Source: Saprospiraceae bacterium (lineage in GTDB: Bacteria > Bacteroidota > Bacteroidia > Chitinophagales > Saprospiraceae). From it: a DNA stretch of 8,289 nucleotides. The stretch is taken from NCBI GenBank assembly GCA_029262975.1, contig JAJCYJ010000361.1, positions 1 to 8,289 of the forward strand, given 5' to 3'. Shown here piece by piece: positions 1-7,285 of the stretch. The position numbers were made by a program, and so were the translations under genes. The notes beneath the pieces are model-generated. The model was not told the DNA's origin and did not search any database. It saw only the letters and a program-made list of their open reading frames with translations. The number at the start of each line of letters is the position of its first letter. Positions within the stretch are counted from its first letter, which is position 1.

Positions 1-1274
1 AGACAAAAATGGAAATTGCATCAGATGTATTGTCCAGTACAATGAATAAACTGGATCCAGATCAGAGAATCGGATTAGTGGCGTACGGGCATCGCCAGGA
101 AGGTGATTGTAAAGATGTCGAATTCATAGTCAATATAGAAAATAAGGATAAAGATCTTCTTGTCAAATCTTTAAAAAGAATTAAACCATTGGGGCGGACA
201 CCCTTAGCATATTCTGCTTCAGAGGTTATAGGAAAATTAAACACCACAAGGTCAAGTGCAACGGTCATATTGATCACCGATGGTATCGAGTCATGTGATG
301 GTGATATCTGTCAAGTAATAAAAAAGGCACGTCAAGAAGGTATTGAATTCAAATTGCATATTGTTGGATTTGGTTTGAAAGAAGAAGAAACGGCACAATT
401 AAAATGTGCTGCAGAAGAGGGTGGTGGAAATTATTATGATGCTGCCACTTCCGATCAATTAGGAGCCGCGTTAGAAGAAGCTACTCAAAATACAGTTATT
501 GAATTACCAAAAAATGTTTCAGTTTCGGCTTACAGAAATGGTGAATTAATTGATGCGCTAATCAAAGTGTTTCCTGCTGGGTCCAGCAAGTATAATATAT
601 CTGTAAGAACCTATACTGATACTGGATATATGCATCTGCCACCTGGTATCTATTCTTTACAATTTACGCCTCTTTCAAATTCTGATGTATCGCCGATTAC
701 AATTTCTAATGTGGTCGTGGAAAATTCAGAGATAGTACATAGAAGTGTACATTTCGATGCAGGTAAAATAAGTGTCTTTACTACTAATAATGGTGAAGGC
801 TGGGACGCAGTGGTTAGGATTTTGGATGAAGCCACCGGCAAGAACGTCGCAACGGGGCGTACTTACAAAGTCAAGGATGAATACGAATTGAATCCAGGTA
901 TTTATACCGTCGAAGTAAGAGCTATGGAATTAAAAGGACTGAGAACAGTCTACTCCCATGAAAGCATTGAAGTAATGGCAAATCAAACTTCAATTATTAA
1001 TCATGATTTCAAAAGTGGAGTAGCACTTATTGGGGCTATAAGAGAAAATGAGTTAATAGATGTAGTAATTCAAATTATAGATCAAAAAACAAATAAAAAT
1101 ATTTCAGGGGGAAGGACATATACAAGTCCTAATAGTAATCCGGCAAAATATCTACTTAACCCAGGGGTATATAAAGTCATCCTAAAAGGCCTTAAAGATC
1201 AAAGTGGAATAACTAAAACATTTACAATGGAAATCAAGGCAGGAGAAACTTTTAAACATTCTGAAAGTTTTTAA
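1..1274 (+). CDS. VWA domain protein with C-terminal beta-rich repeats, 5' partial
   Basis: The frame is open to the left edge (first full codon at 3), so the ATG at 9 is probably internal. Residues here are counted from that ATG. The visible part starts inside a von Willebrand factor A domain: GLVAYGHR at 22-29, the MIDAS threonine in GRTP (T64) and the MIDAS aspartate in LITDG (D91). The first MIDAS element, DxSxS, would lie about 20 residues further upstream, which supports truncation by the window rather than a short protein. After the VWA domain (to about 160) come three related beta-rich units, at about 169-250, 252-335 and 337-421. Each has an RTY-type strand and a (N/P)PG(I/V)Y turn (211-215, 295-299, 384-388). 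Such VWA proteins are usually envelope-associated and bind partners through a divalent metal; the ligand is unknown. The stop is TAA. The next gene starts 9 bp on, which suggests one transcript. Confidence 0.87.
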   Translation, partial: TKMEIASDVLSSTMNKLDPDQRIGLVAYGHRQEGDCKDVEFIVNIENKDKDLLVKSLKRIKPLGRTPLAYSASEVIGKLNTTRSSATVILITDGIESCDGDICQVIKKARQEGIEFKLHIVGFGLKEEETAQLKCAAEEGGGNYYDAATSDQLGAALEEATQNTVIELPKNVSVSAYRNGELIDALIKVFPAGSSKYNISVRTYTDTGYMHLPPGIYSLQFTPLSNSDVSPITISNVVVENSEIVHRSVHFDAGKISVFTTNNGEGWDAVVRILDEATGKNVATGRTYKVKDEYELNPGIYTVEVRAMELKGLRTVYSHESIEVMANQTSIINHDFKSGVALIGAIRENELIDVVIQIIDQKTNKNISGGRTYTSPNSNPAKYLLNPGVYKVILKGLKDQSGITKTFTMEIKAGETFKHSESF

Positions 1275-1283
1275 AAGGAACAA

Positions 1284-2243
1284 ATGAAAAAATTATATCA
1301 ACCAGCAAGTCTACTCCTATACATATTAACAATACCTGTTTTTTTCATAGCAGGGGCTGGTCTTACAGCAATATCGGGGGCTGCTGATGGACAAGGTCTT
1401 GCGGGCGGTGCTATTGTCTTTATGTATGGTTTAATTGCGTCTGTATTTATGTTTATAGTCGCTATTTTCATGGCATACAATTTAGAAAAGAAAAGGATAG
1501 TAAAAATAAATCAAATACTTGCAGTGCTATTACTTGTCTTTGTATTGTATACCGTAATTAGAATGAACAATGAAAGCAATCAAGAATCGTCTTCAAATTT
1601 ACTTACCGAAGATGCACCAGCTGAGATGCTTTCAAAAGTGGGTGCTACAAAATATTTGAACATAGAAAAAAAACTAAATCATACTTTGGGCCTTGGCTTT
1701 TTTAAGCCAGATTTTTTTAACGACAGGATTCTAAATTTTTATAATTACAAAACCCAATCTTCTCATAATTCAAATCCTTCGATCAGAGATAGTGTTGTTT
1801 TCAATAGAGACCAATATGGTAATTTTGAAATATTTTCGGCCCCTCCCTGGTTAGTTCCAGATCAATTGAAGTTAGATTATGGCATATTATTCTTTAAAGT
1901 TTCATCCGTATCTCGAGATTATTTAGAGATCGTAGTCAACAAGACAACAGGTCAGACAGCCTGGGTAAGCAGATCTTCAGGAACGTTATCTTATTGGCCA
2001 GAATTTCTGCTTAATGCGTTTTCTGTCGAAAATAAAAATCCCGACGATGCCAATTTGAAAGTCAAACCTTTGTCAAATGCAAGTCCTGTTAATATAGCTC
2101 ATGCCTATCTCAATCCTATCTTAATAAAAGGGGATTGGATACAAGTCGAAATCTATGATCATGATGACAAAATGGTCACAACTGCCTGGTTGAAATGGAA
2201 AAATGACAACGAATTACTGATCAAGTATTATCTGCTTAGTTAG
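1284..2243 (+). CDS. Three-helix membrane protein with SH3-like exported region
   Basis: I do not recognise a named family. The 319-residue product has three hydrophobic segments at about 10-31, 41-65 and 76-94, separated by a small Gly-rich loop and a basic EKKR turn at 68-71. About 225 polar residues follow, probably on one side of the membrane. Two stretches resemble SH3-like folds of Bacteroidota envelope proteins: YLEIVVNKTTGQTAWV (213-228), followed by a Trp-rich stretch, and WIQVEIYD...TAWLKW (285-306) at the C-terminus. The positive-inside rule suggests the basic loop is cytoplasmic, but orientation is not certain. A purine-rich AAGGA (1275-1279) lies just before the ATG and supports this start. 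The gene sits 9 bp after the VWA gene, so the two are probably co-transcribed and may form one envelope complex (inference). The stop is TAG. Confidence 0.82.
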   Translation: MKKLYQPASLLLYILTIPVFFIAGAGLTAISGAADGQGLAGGAIVFMYGLIASVFMFIVAIFMAYNLEKKRIVKINQILAVLLLVFVLYTVIRMNNESNQESSSNLLTEDAPAEMLSKVGATKYLNIEKKLNHTLGLGFFKPDFFNDRILNFYNYKTQSSHNSNPSIRDSVVFNRDQYGNFEIFSAPPWLVPDQLKLDYGILFFKVSSVSRDYLEIVVNKTTGQTAWVSRSSGTLSYWPEFLLNAFSVENKNPDDANLKVKPLSNASPVNIAHAYLNPILIKGDWIQVEIYDHDDKMVTTAWLKWKNDNELLIKYYLLS

Positions 2244-2386
2244 TTGATTTACAACGGATTTAGACCTTAGGCTCTCGACCTTTTGGAGTGGGCACTACTG
2301 TCTGAATTAATCTATAAAATTTTAGTCTTTTCAGTTTAATAGTTAGAATTCTTAGTATATGCAAATTCAAAAGTGGCGTTGGGAAA

Positions 2387-2447
2387 GCGAAATAGAGGGT
2401 GCGGGTGCCAGCCTCGCGTGCTGGCATTATTTCGCGAGCATTTTTTT
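2387..2447 (+). terminator. Composite hairpin with alternative pairing and T tract
   Basis: An inner perfect 7-bp stem, TGCCAGC (2406-2412) with GCTGGCA (2420-2426), is enclosed by a perfect 8-bp outer stem, GCGAAATA (2387-2394) with TATTTCGC (2428-2435). The inner loop contains CTCGCG (2413-2418), which is exactly complementary to CGCGAG (2433-2438). That allows either a pseudoknot with the inner stem or a competing hairpin that sits just before a seven-T run (2441-2447). On the + strand the second form has the layout of an intrinsic terminator, and it lies downstream of the VWA/membrane-protein unit. Function is inferred from pairing only. Confidence 0.5.
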
Positions 2448-2448
2448 G

Positions 2449-2482
2449 GTTCGTTTTTTTTTGCGAATGAAAAAAAATGAAC
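2449..2482. repeat. AT-rich 13-bp hairpin inside the MITE-like element
   Basis: GTTCG plus eight T (2449-2461) pairs with eight A plus TGAAC (2470-2482). This gives 13 pairs including one G-T wobble, around the 8-nt loop TGCGAATG. The long T and A arms would make it terminator-like on either strand. It follows the GC-rich composite hairpin directly, so the element carries two different structured modules in series. Confidence 0.5.
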
Positions 2483-2579
2483 GAATGTCAAGAGTTAAAA
2501 TAAATTTTGGTTTACCCACTCCAAAGGGCGAAGAACCTACCATCATCACCATCTAATTGTAATTTTCAAAAAACCAAAT

Positions 2580-2852
2580 ATGAAATATATGATCATCGAA
2601 CGATTCTATTCATCTAAATTAAAGGACCTCTACTTAAAATTAGAACAGGAAGGGCGGTTGTTACCAAATGGTGTAACGTTCATTAATAGTTTTATCGATG
2701 AAAAAGTACAGATATGTTTTCAAATTATAGAAAGCGATTCTATCAGTCTCATCCATCAATGGATCGAGCACTGGACAGAATACGCTGATTTTGAAATTTT
2801 TCCGGTGATTTCATCCGCAGAAGCTAAAGACAAAGTTTTAAAGCAAAGATAG
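2580..2852 (+). CDS. Small DUF3303-type protein
   Basis: The 90-residue product begins MKYMIIERF and contains EQEGRLLPNGVTFINSF (22-38), a Cys-Phe-Gln strand (CFQIIES, 46-52) and WIEHWTEYADFEIFPV (61-76). This order and length fit DUF3303-type proteins: small cytoplasmic alpha/beta, ferredoxin-like dimeric proteins of about 85-95 residues whose function is unknown. The family assignment comes from recognising the pattern, not from a search. The ATG follows an A-rich leader without a clear Shine-Dalgarno site. It lies 40 bp after the MITE-like element, so its promoter may lie in or next to that element. The stop is TAG. The gene faces the convergent amine oxidase, with 87 bp between the two stop codons and no clear terminator hairpin there. 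Confidence 0.8.
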   Translation: MKYMIIERFYSSKLKDLYLKLEQEGRLLPNGVTFINSFIDEKVQICFQIIESDSISLIHQWIEHWTEYADFEIFPVISSAEAKDKVLKQR

Positions 2853-2939
2853 AACGCATACAGATGCCATAGACGCGCTATCAAAACCTGATGCCTATTT
2901 ATAATAATTTCACAAACAATTTAAAGTTTTAATTACAAT

Positions 2940-4619
2940 CTATCCATGTCCTTGCGTCACTTTGATGGTATTAGGAGCTTCAATATTCTCCGGTACAAAA
3001 TGAGGCTTAATACCCGCGATGAGTTCCACAACATGTTCAGCAGACATCATCGCTCCTTCCTGCCATCCGGGAAGAGTAGAAGCCTGATCTCCAACTACAT
3101 AAAATCTTTTATCAGGAAGAAGAAGTCTTCGATAATTTCTGTTTTGAGCATCTGAAGAAGACCACGATGGCCAGGCACCTTTTAAGTGCGGCACATGCTG
3201 CCAGGCAATAGAAAGACCAAGATCAGTAGGCACTATAGAGTCGTCCATAAATTCTTCATGTATCCTTGCTCCCCCTTCTTTTGCAACGTGCAGTCTCCTG
3301 ACCAAACTATAATTACCGAATATGGCTGCATTCTCCTGATGAATATATGCTCCGGTCAGGGTCCCTTTCTGGCCAAAATATCCGTTGGAAGGATACCAAA
3401 TCTGTTCAATAATATCGTCTGTCCAGCTGATGCCACCGTAAATCTCATACTTGCTTGATTCCCAGAATCGGGTATTACATTGCCAACCCACTTTACAGGA
3501 ATCCGAGAATTTCGTACTAGCGACAGCATGACTGAATGTTCTGCTAAAATTATTGGGGATGTCCGTTAGTATGGGACAAGGAATATTGCTGATACAATAA
3601 TCAGCCGTAATAGTTTTCTCGTTTGAACCCTCCAAATATTTTACATGCACTCGATCTTCATGAAGTCTGATATCAACGGCAGGTGCGTTATAAATAATCT
3701 GATCACCTACCTTTCTTAAAAATCCTTCGACAATCATATCCATGCCTCCGACAGGTTGAAATAGGGTAGGTTGCCATTCAAATTCTATGGGGTCATAAAA
3801 ACTACTTTGCCAAAATCTAGAATCCAGCAGTTGGTTTAATGGTGTTTTTTTGGGTACCTCGCAATCATAAAAGACGTTAGGAGTAGGATTGCCAAAAGGG
3901 TCCGTACCACAACCATCCCGGGTAGATCCCGGATAGGAATAATCATCACTTAATGGTCCAAATTGTTTTAGCAGGGAGAGCAGGTTTTCTTTATCTGAAT
4001 TATTTAATTCCTCATTAAGAGCTCCTTTATTTACTGATTTCGCAAGCATTTCGGCAATATATCCCTGCGTATCGTTTTGAATTTCCCGGTAGACTACGGG
4101 TTTTTCAAAATCGCGCGTAGATTGAAATAAATTGCCAGTTGTGTTCATAATGTATGGCTCGAGTTCTACCCTCAATTCCTGGCAATATCCTAACACGCGC
4201 CTATGGTGATAAGGAAGACGGCCAGGTCCAAGGTTTAAGTACAGTTTATCATCGAACTGACATTCTTGTAGCGTACTTCCATGCGCATCTGATTCTTCTA
4301 TAACGGTACTGCCTCGACGGGCTGTATGGTTTCTTCCTCCAGCCCGATGATTTGCTTCCAGTATTTGACATCGATAGCCTGCCTGAGAAAGGATATAAGC
4401 AGCAGTAAGTCCGCCAATTCCGGCACCCAGTATGAGTACTGACTTTCCATCACCCTGGTTTCTTTCTAATTTAGGAATACCATGCCATTTGCTCGGAAGG
4501 TTTAGCAAACCGAGTGCAACCATTGTTTCATAAAGAGCTGCGGCACCTCCTGCTTGACCGACTTTATTTAAAAATTTTCGTCTTGACCATCGGTTATTCC
4601 ATTTCTCAGTTGTATGCAT
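2940..4619 (-). CDS. Tat-exported FAD-dependent amine oxidase
   Basis: This is a flavin amine oxidase of the monoamine oxidase / L-amino-acid oxidase superfamily, which oxidises an amine using FAD and yields an imine and H2O2. With the start at 4619 the product is 559 residues. A twin-arginine motif, SRRKFL (RR at 13-14), with a following Ala/Gly/Leu-rich segment indicates folded export to the periplasm or envelope. The FAD Rossmann fold follows: LGAGIGGL at about 64-71, Glu88 for the ribose, and the GGR motif at 94-96. GPGRLPYHHR (131-140) resembles the second FAD motif of L-amino-acid oxidases. QPVGGMDMIVEGF (288-300) is family-typical, as is the C-terminal flavin loop VVGDQASTLPGWQEGAMMSA (508-527). 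The frame runs on to an ATG at 4748, but that start would put 43 residues in front of the Tat signal. The substrate cannot be told from the sequence. It appears monocistronic, with a TAG stop. Confidence 0.9.
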   Translation of the reverse strand: MHTTEKWNNRWSRRKFLNKVGQAGGAAALYETMVALGLLNLPSKWHGIPKLERNQGDGKSVLILGAGIGGLTAAYILSQAGYRCQILEANHRAGGRNHTARRGSTVIEESDAHGSTLQECQFDDKLYLNLGPGRLPYHHRRVLGYCQELRVELEPYIMNTTGNLFQSTRDFEKPVVYREIQNDTQGYIAEMLAKSVNKGALNEELNNSDKENLLSLLKQFGPLSDDYSYPGSTRDGCGTDPFGNPTPNVFYDCEVPKKTPLNQLLDSRFWQSSFYDPIEFEWQPTLFQPVGGMDMIVEGFLRKVGDQIIYNAPAVDIRLHEDRVHVKYLEGSNEKTITADYCISNIPCPILTDIPNNFSRTFSHAVASTKFSDSCKVGWQCNTRFWESSKYEIYGGISWTDDIIEQIWYPSNGYFGQKGTLTGAYIHQENAAIFGNYSLVRRLHVAKEGGARIHEEFMDDSIVPTDLGLSIAWQHVPHLKGAWPSWSSSDAQNRNYRRLLLPDKRFYVVGDQASTLPGWQEGAMMSAEHVVELIAGIKPHFVPENIEAPNTIKVTQGHG

Positions 4620-5386
4620 GATTCTTATTTTGGTTGAAAAATTTTGTAATCGTAATTTAAGATTTTGTAGGTACACAAAGCCCGGTATAAATACCCATTT
4701 TAACTTCTTGAATAAATGATGATTGGAGCAAGCATTCAGAGCAATCAAAGCATTAAAGTCATAGTATTTAAATGCTCCCTATTGCAAATCCAGCGATAGT
4801 AATTTATTCAAAAGAATGCAAAATTGTGTGAGCATTCATAATACGAGCTAACAGAAAAAATTACTCAATATTGATTGTACTATTTAAAGTATACTTTTCA
4901 ATTGAAATCTGAAGCTTTTCTCACCCAGGCATAAAAGGGAAGTGCTGTTGGTATTGTTCAACTATCCGTTTTTAAAACTCCCTAAAAGTGTAGAAAAGGA
5001 TCGTTAAGGGAAGGTTCATTTACTCTGTTCATAAAGTCAACGTTTTTAGACTTGTGAGACGCTATCTCCCGGCATACGAAGGTGGTGTGACATATCGACT
5101 TATGAATATCAAGTAAATTGACAGATCTCTATTAAAAAACCCAAATTTATTGAGTGGTTTTTTGCATAATACTCAATTATTTACGTCGTTAACAGCAGAA
5201 ACGACTTTGTCTGATAGCTATGTGAATTAAAAATATCACCATATCATGGTCTGTTACTGGCCGTGATTATATTTATTTGATTAAATAGTTAGATAATATT
5301 TATGCCTGACATCATTGTTGAAGATCAATTGCAAAATCTCTTCCATTAGATATTTCAACATAATCCCTTATTCAAAAGAAATTACG
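4620..5386. other. Long intergenic region without a recognisable gene
   Basis: About 770 AT-rich bases separate the divergent starts of the amine oxidase and the large secreted-protein frame. Both strands are broken by frequent stops, and none of the short translations looks like a known protein. The region should hold the promoters of both genes, but I could not pick a convincing one. Two hairpins are visible: one terminator-like at 5134-5163, and a 9-bp stem with two G-T wobbles at 5243-5251/5259-5267. The size would allow a small RNA or the decayed remains of a gene. Confidence 0.6.
5134..5163. terminator. A/T-armed hairpin resembling a bidirectional terminator
   Basis: AAAAAACC (5134-5141) pairs perfectly with GGTTTTTT (5156-5163) around a 14-nt loop. 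The arms supply a T run at the 3' side on either strand, as in short bidirectional intrinsic terminators. No gene ends nearby, so if it is active it closes an unrecognised transcript, or blocks readthrough between the two divergent genes. Confidence 0.4.
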
Positions 5387-5461
5387 ATGCCCAAAAGCCT
5401 GATTTTCATCACGTTCACATTTTTCTTCGCTTTTTTCAATGTAAGCTCAGCCATAGCTCAA
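5387..5461 (+). other. Signal peptide of the interrupted surface protein
   Basis: Codons 1-25 read as a short basic start (MPKS), a long hydrophobic core rich in Phe and Ile, and the end SSAIAQ, a typical signal peptidase I site (A-x-A before Gln) for Bacteroidota. Only TNT follows before the TGA. The leader is A-rich (CAAAAGAAATTACG before the ATG), which suits Bacteroidota initiation. The ATG at 5387 is therefore a credible original start, even though the first stop comes so soon. Confidence 0.75.
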
Positions 5462-5746
5462 ACAAACACTTGAACTATCACTAATCATGACGATGGCTCA
5501 ATGTCCGGAGAAATGGAAGTTCGGCTCTATCCATTACCAAATACCGGTCATGAAGACAAAGGCACTTATGCCCTTTATAGAGGTGTCCCGGATTTAGTGA
5601 ATTTTTCCAATAGGTTAGAGATATGGCAAAACCCACATGCCGATTTAATAATTGACAGGTTTAGTGGCCTTTCTGCCGACTTGTACTATGTGACTTTTCA
5701 TGACGGCATCAATCTTCATGTATTTATCAGAACAATTTTGCGAGAA

Positions 5747-5812
5747 GGTTGTACAGATCCTAATGCATCAAATTATGATCCTGCAGCAGTTATTGATAAT
5801 GGATCCTGCACC
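5747..5812 (+). other. GCTDPNASNYDP-type Cys motif
   Basis: The frame reads EGCTDPNASNYDPAAVIDNG, then SC. This is a short Cys-bounded, Asp/Asn-rich motif seen repeatedly in secreted Bacteroidota proteins, often as a linker between adhesion domains. It helps place the organism and shows that this stretch was under protein-level selection. A role in calcium binding is possible but is not shown. Confidence 0.65.
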
Positions 5813-5827
5813 TATAATACGCAAGCC

Positions 5828-6973
5828 TGTCCGGAGATCACTTCAGTCGTAAGTACGGAACCAGGATGCGGGACGAATTCAGGTGTGATCCAAATATTTA
5901 GTACTGGTTCTTCTCTCAGATACAGCATCAATGCTGGTCAGAGCTATCAGAGCAGTAATGTCTTTAGTGGTCTGTCTGCAGGAACCTATAATATTCGAGT
6001 ATAAAATACAGTCTTAAACTGTATTGACAATGCTACATACGTGTTAAACTGTAATGATGATGGGGCTTGTCCCACAATCGACTTTATTCATATTGGCAAT
6101 CCTCCAAGTACATGTAGTTCCACAGATGCCTGGATAGACATTGTTACTCCTGGCACGAATAATGAATACAGTATTGATGGTGGTATTTCATGGCAATCCA
6201 CCTCTTCTTTTGGAGGTCTATCTGCAGGAACCTATGCAATACGCACAAGAAATGCTGATACCGGTTGTGGTGATAGTAGAAGCTTTACGCTTTCCTGTAC
6301 GGCTTCCTATAGCGATGGAAAACAGAATGGAGGAGAGACAGGTGTGGACTGTGGCGGGCCTTGTGCGCCGTGCTGTCCGGAGGGTATTCGGGTCACTGTT
6401 CTGAAGCATCCTTATTGCCCCTCAGGGAATCAAGGGAAATTCGCAGTTTATGCCAGTGGAATAGACCTTGAGTACAGCAGAAATAATGGCAACAGTTATC
6501 AAAATAGCAATGTCTTTAATAATGTCCCGGCCTACAACATCAATATTGCAGTAAGATCAAAGAAAACTGGGTGTGTACGCAAGTTATTTTTCCCATTTAA
6601 ATGTGTCGATATTTGCCCCAACATTGAGAGCGTAGAAATTACTGAGCCCAACTGTGATGTAGCACAAAGCGGTGAAATGACCATTGTTTTGAGCGAAGGT
6701 CAGGGGAATTTATTTCCTGAAAAATCAGGTGAAGTAGGAAATTCTGGCTCTTTCGTTTATGAGTACAGTATAGATGGTGGCAATACCTGGCAGCCCGGAA
6801 ATTCATTTCCAGTAGATGGAGGTGAGTATACCATAGTTGTGCGCAATAACGAAACAGGATGTGTTGTCGGACAGACTGTATCAATAACCAGCTGTAACAG
6901 TTGTTATGATGGCATTCAAAATGGATATGAAACAGATATAGATTGTGGAGGTAGTCAATGTCATACGTGTAAT
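5828..6973 (+). repeat. Four diverged Ig-like protein repeats
   Basis: Units start at the Cys codons 5828, 6068, 6374 and 6614; each opens with Cys-Pro and a short beta strand. Each contains a YS(I/R)(D/N)(G/A)G(N/Q/I)S(Y/W)Q-like strand, a turn such as GLSAGTY, and then R-(N/S)-x-x-TGC with a closing Cys. Units 1 and 2 also share DNA: 5969-5989 and 6215-6235 differ at one of 21 bases. Unit 1 has lost the arginine to a TAA. Unit 4 has an extra Gly/Glu-rich insertion (about 6701-6757). A fifth Cys-Pro start at 6974 does not continue as the same fold. The pattern is that of tandem surface adhesion domains that arose by duplication. Confidence 0.75.
6308..6970 (+). other. Two NGxETxxDCGGxC motifs closing repeats 2 and 4
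   Basis: At 6308-6373 the frame reads YSDGKQNGGETGVDCGG, ending PCAPC. At 6902-6970 it reads CYDGIQNGYETDIDCGG, ending SQCHTC. These Cys-rich acidic motifs recur in secreted proteins of Bacteroidota and myxobacteria and probably form small disulfide- or metal-stabilised knots. They alternate with the Ig-like units: unit 2 and unit 4 end with one, units 1 and 3 do not. This suggests that the original duplication block was a pair of units. Confidence 0.65.
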
Positions 6974-7123
6974 TGTCCGACCGTTGAGCAAATAAAGCAA
7001 TCTGCAACTCAGGTGGATCAAGGTTCTTTCGGAGGGTTATCGGGATCAGGAGAGACTAAAGGAAGTTTTATCTGTGACCTTCCGGAAAACTACGATTGTC
7101 CAACTTGTATTTCGTATCGGTCT

Positions 7124-7285
7124 TGTCATGATGATTTGGACAATGATGGAGATGAGCTATGTGATTGTGAGGATCCCGGGTGCAGTGACTGGTTCGATGA
7201 GACTTGTGAGAAGCCGGATGAAGAATGCTTTGATGGGCTTGATAATGATGAGGATGGATTAATCGACTGCAGTGACCCGGAATGT
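7124..7285 (+). other. Two acidic DNDxDG...DC metal-binding-type motifs
   Basis: The frame at 7124-7183 reads CHDDLDNDGDELCDCEDPGC. At 7226-7285 it reads CFDGLDNDEDGLIDCSDPEC. Both are 20 residues, with matching Cys and Asp positions, and resemble the MopE-like putative metal-binding motif of secreted proteins. Calcium binding is the usual suggestion for such Asp/Asn loops. They mark the end of the repeat region and the start of the unfamiliar C-terminal part. Confidence 0.65.

Larger units (their letters stand above)
2268..2539. repeat. MITE-like element with imperfect 25-bp terminal inverted repeats
   Basis: Positions 2268-2292 and the reverse complement of 2515-2539 align along their full length with two substitutions and two one-base gaps. 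Both share TAGG at the outer end and TTTGGAGTGGG at the inner end. The outermost TA on each side could be a TA target duplication, as made by IS630/mariner-type transposases; this is inference. The 222 bp between the arms hold no convincing gene, but they are rich in hairpins (2387-2438 and 2449-2482). The element fills nearly the whole gap between the membrane-protein gene and the DUF3303 gene. It may be a non-autonomous mobile element or a repeated structured RNA/terminator module. Copies elsewhere in the genome would be expected but cannot be seen here. Confidence 0.6.

Noticed and set aside
2359..2556. 65-codon + strand frame inside the MITE-like element
   Set aside because: It spans both hairpins and most of one terminal repeat, has odd composition driven by the T and A runs, and resembles no protein family. 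It is explained by the repeat structure.
3186..3458. 90-codon + frame opposite the amine oxidase
   Set aside because: It is antisense to conserved amine oxidase sequence and has no recognisable features.
4620..4748. N-terminal extension of the amine oxidase to the ATG at 4748
   Set aside because: It would put 43 residues before the Tat motif, whereas Tat signals sit close to the N-terminus. The ATG at 4619 gives RR at 13-14 and a typical length.
5471..5473. Selenocysteine at the TGA
   Set aside because: I saw no convincing stem-loop just downstream, the position is not in a redox motif, and the later TAA would still end translation.
6014..6053. TTAAACTGTA repeated 30 bp apart (6014-6023 and 6044-6053) as a regulatory site
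   Set aside because: It lies inside coding sequence and encodes the two similar Leu-Asn-Cys strands that align with unit 2, so the protein repeat explains it.
6639..7007. 122-codon - strand frame
   Set aside because: It lies wholly opposite the long + frame with its clear Cys motifs, and its translation (His, Tyr and Cys runs) has no protein-like pattern.
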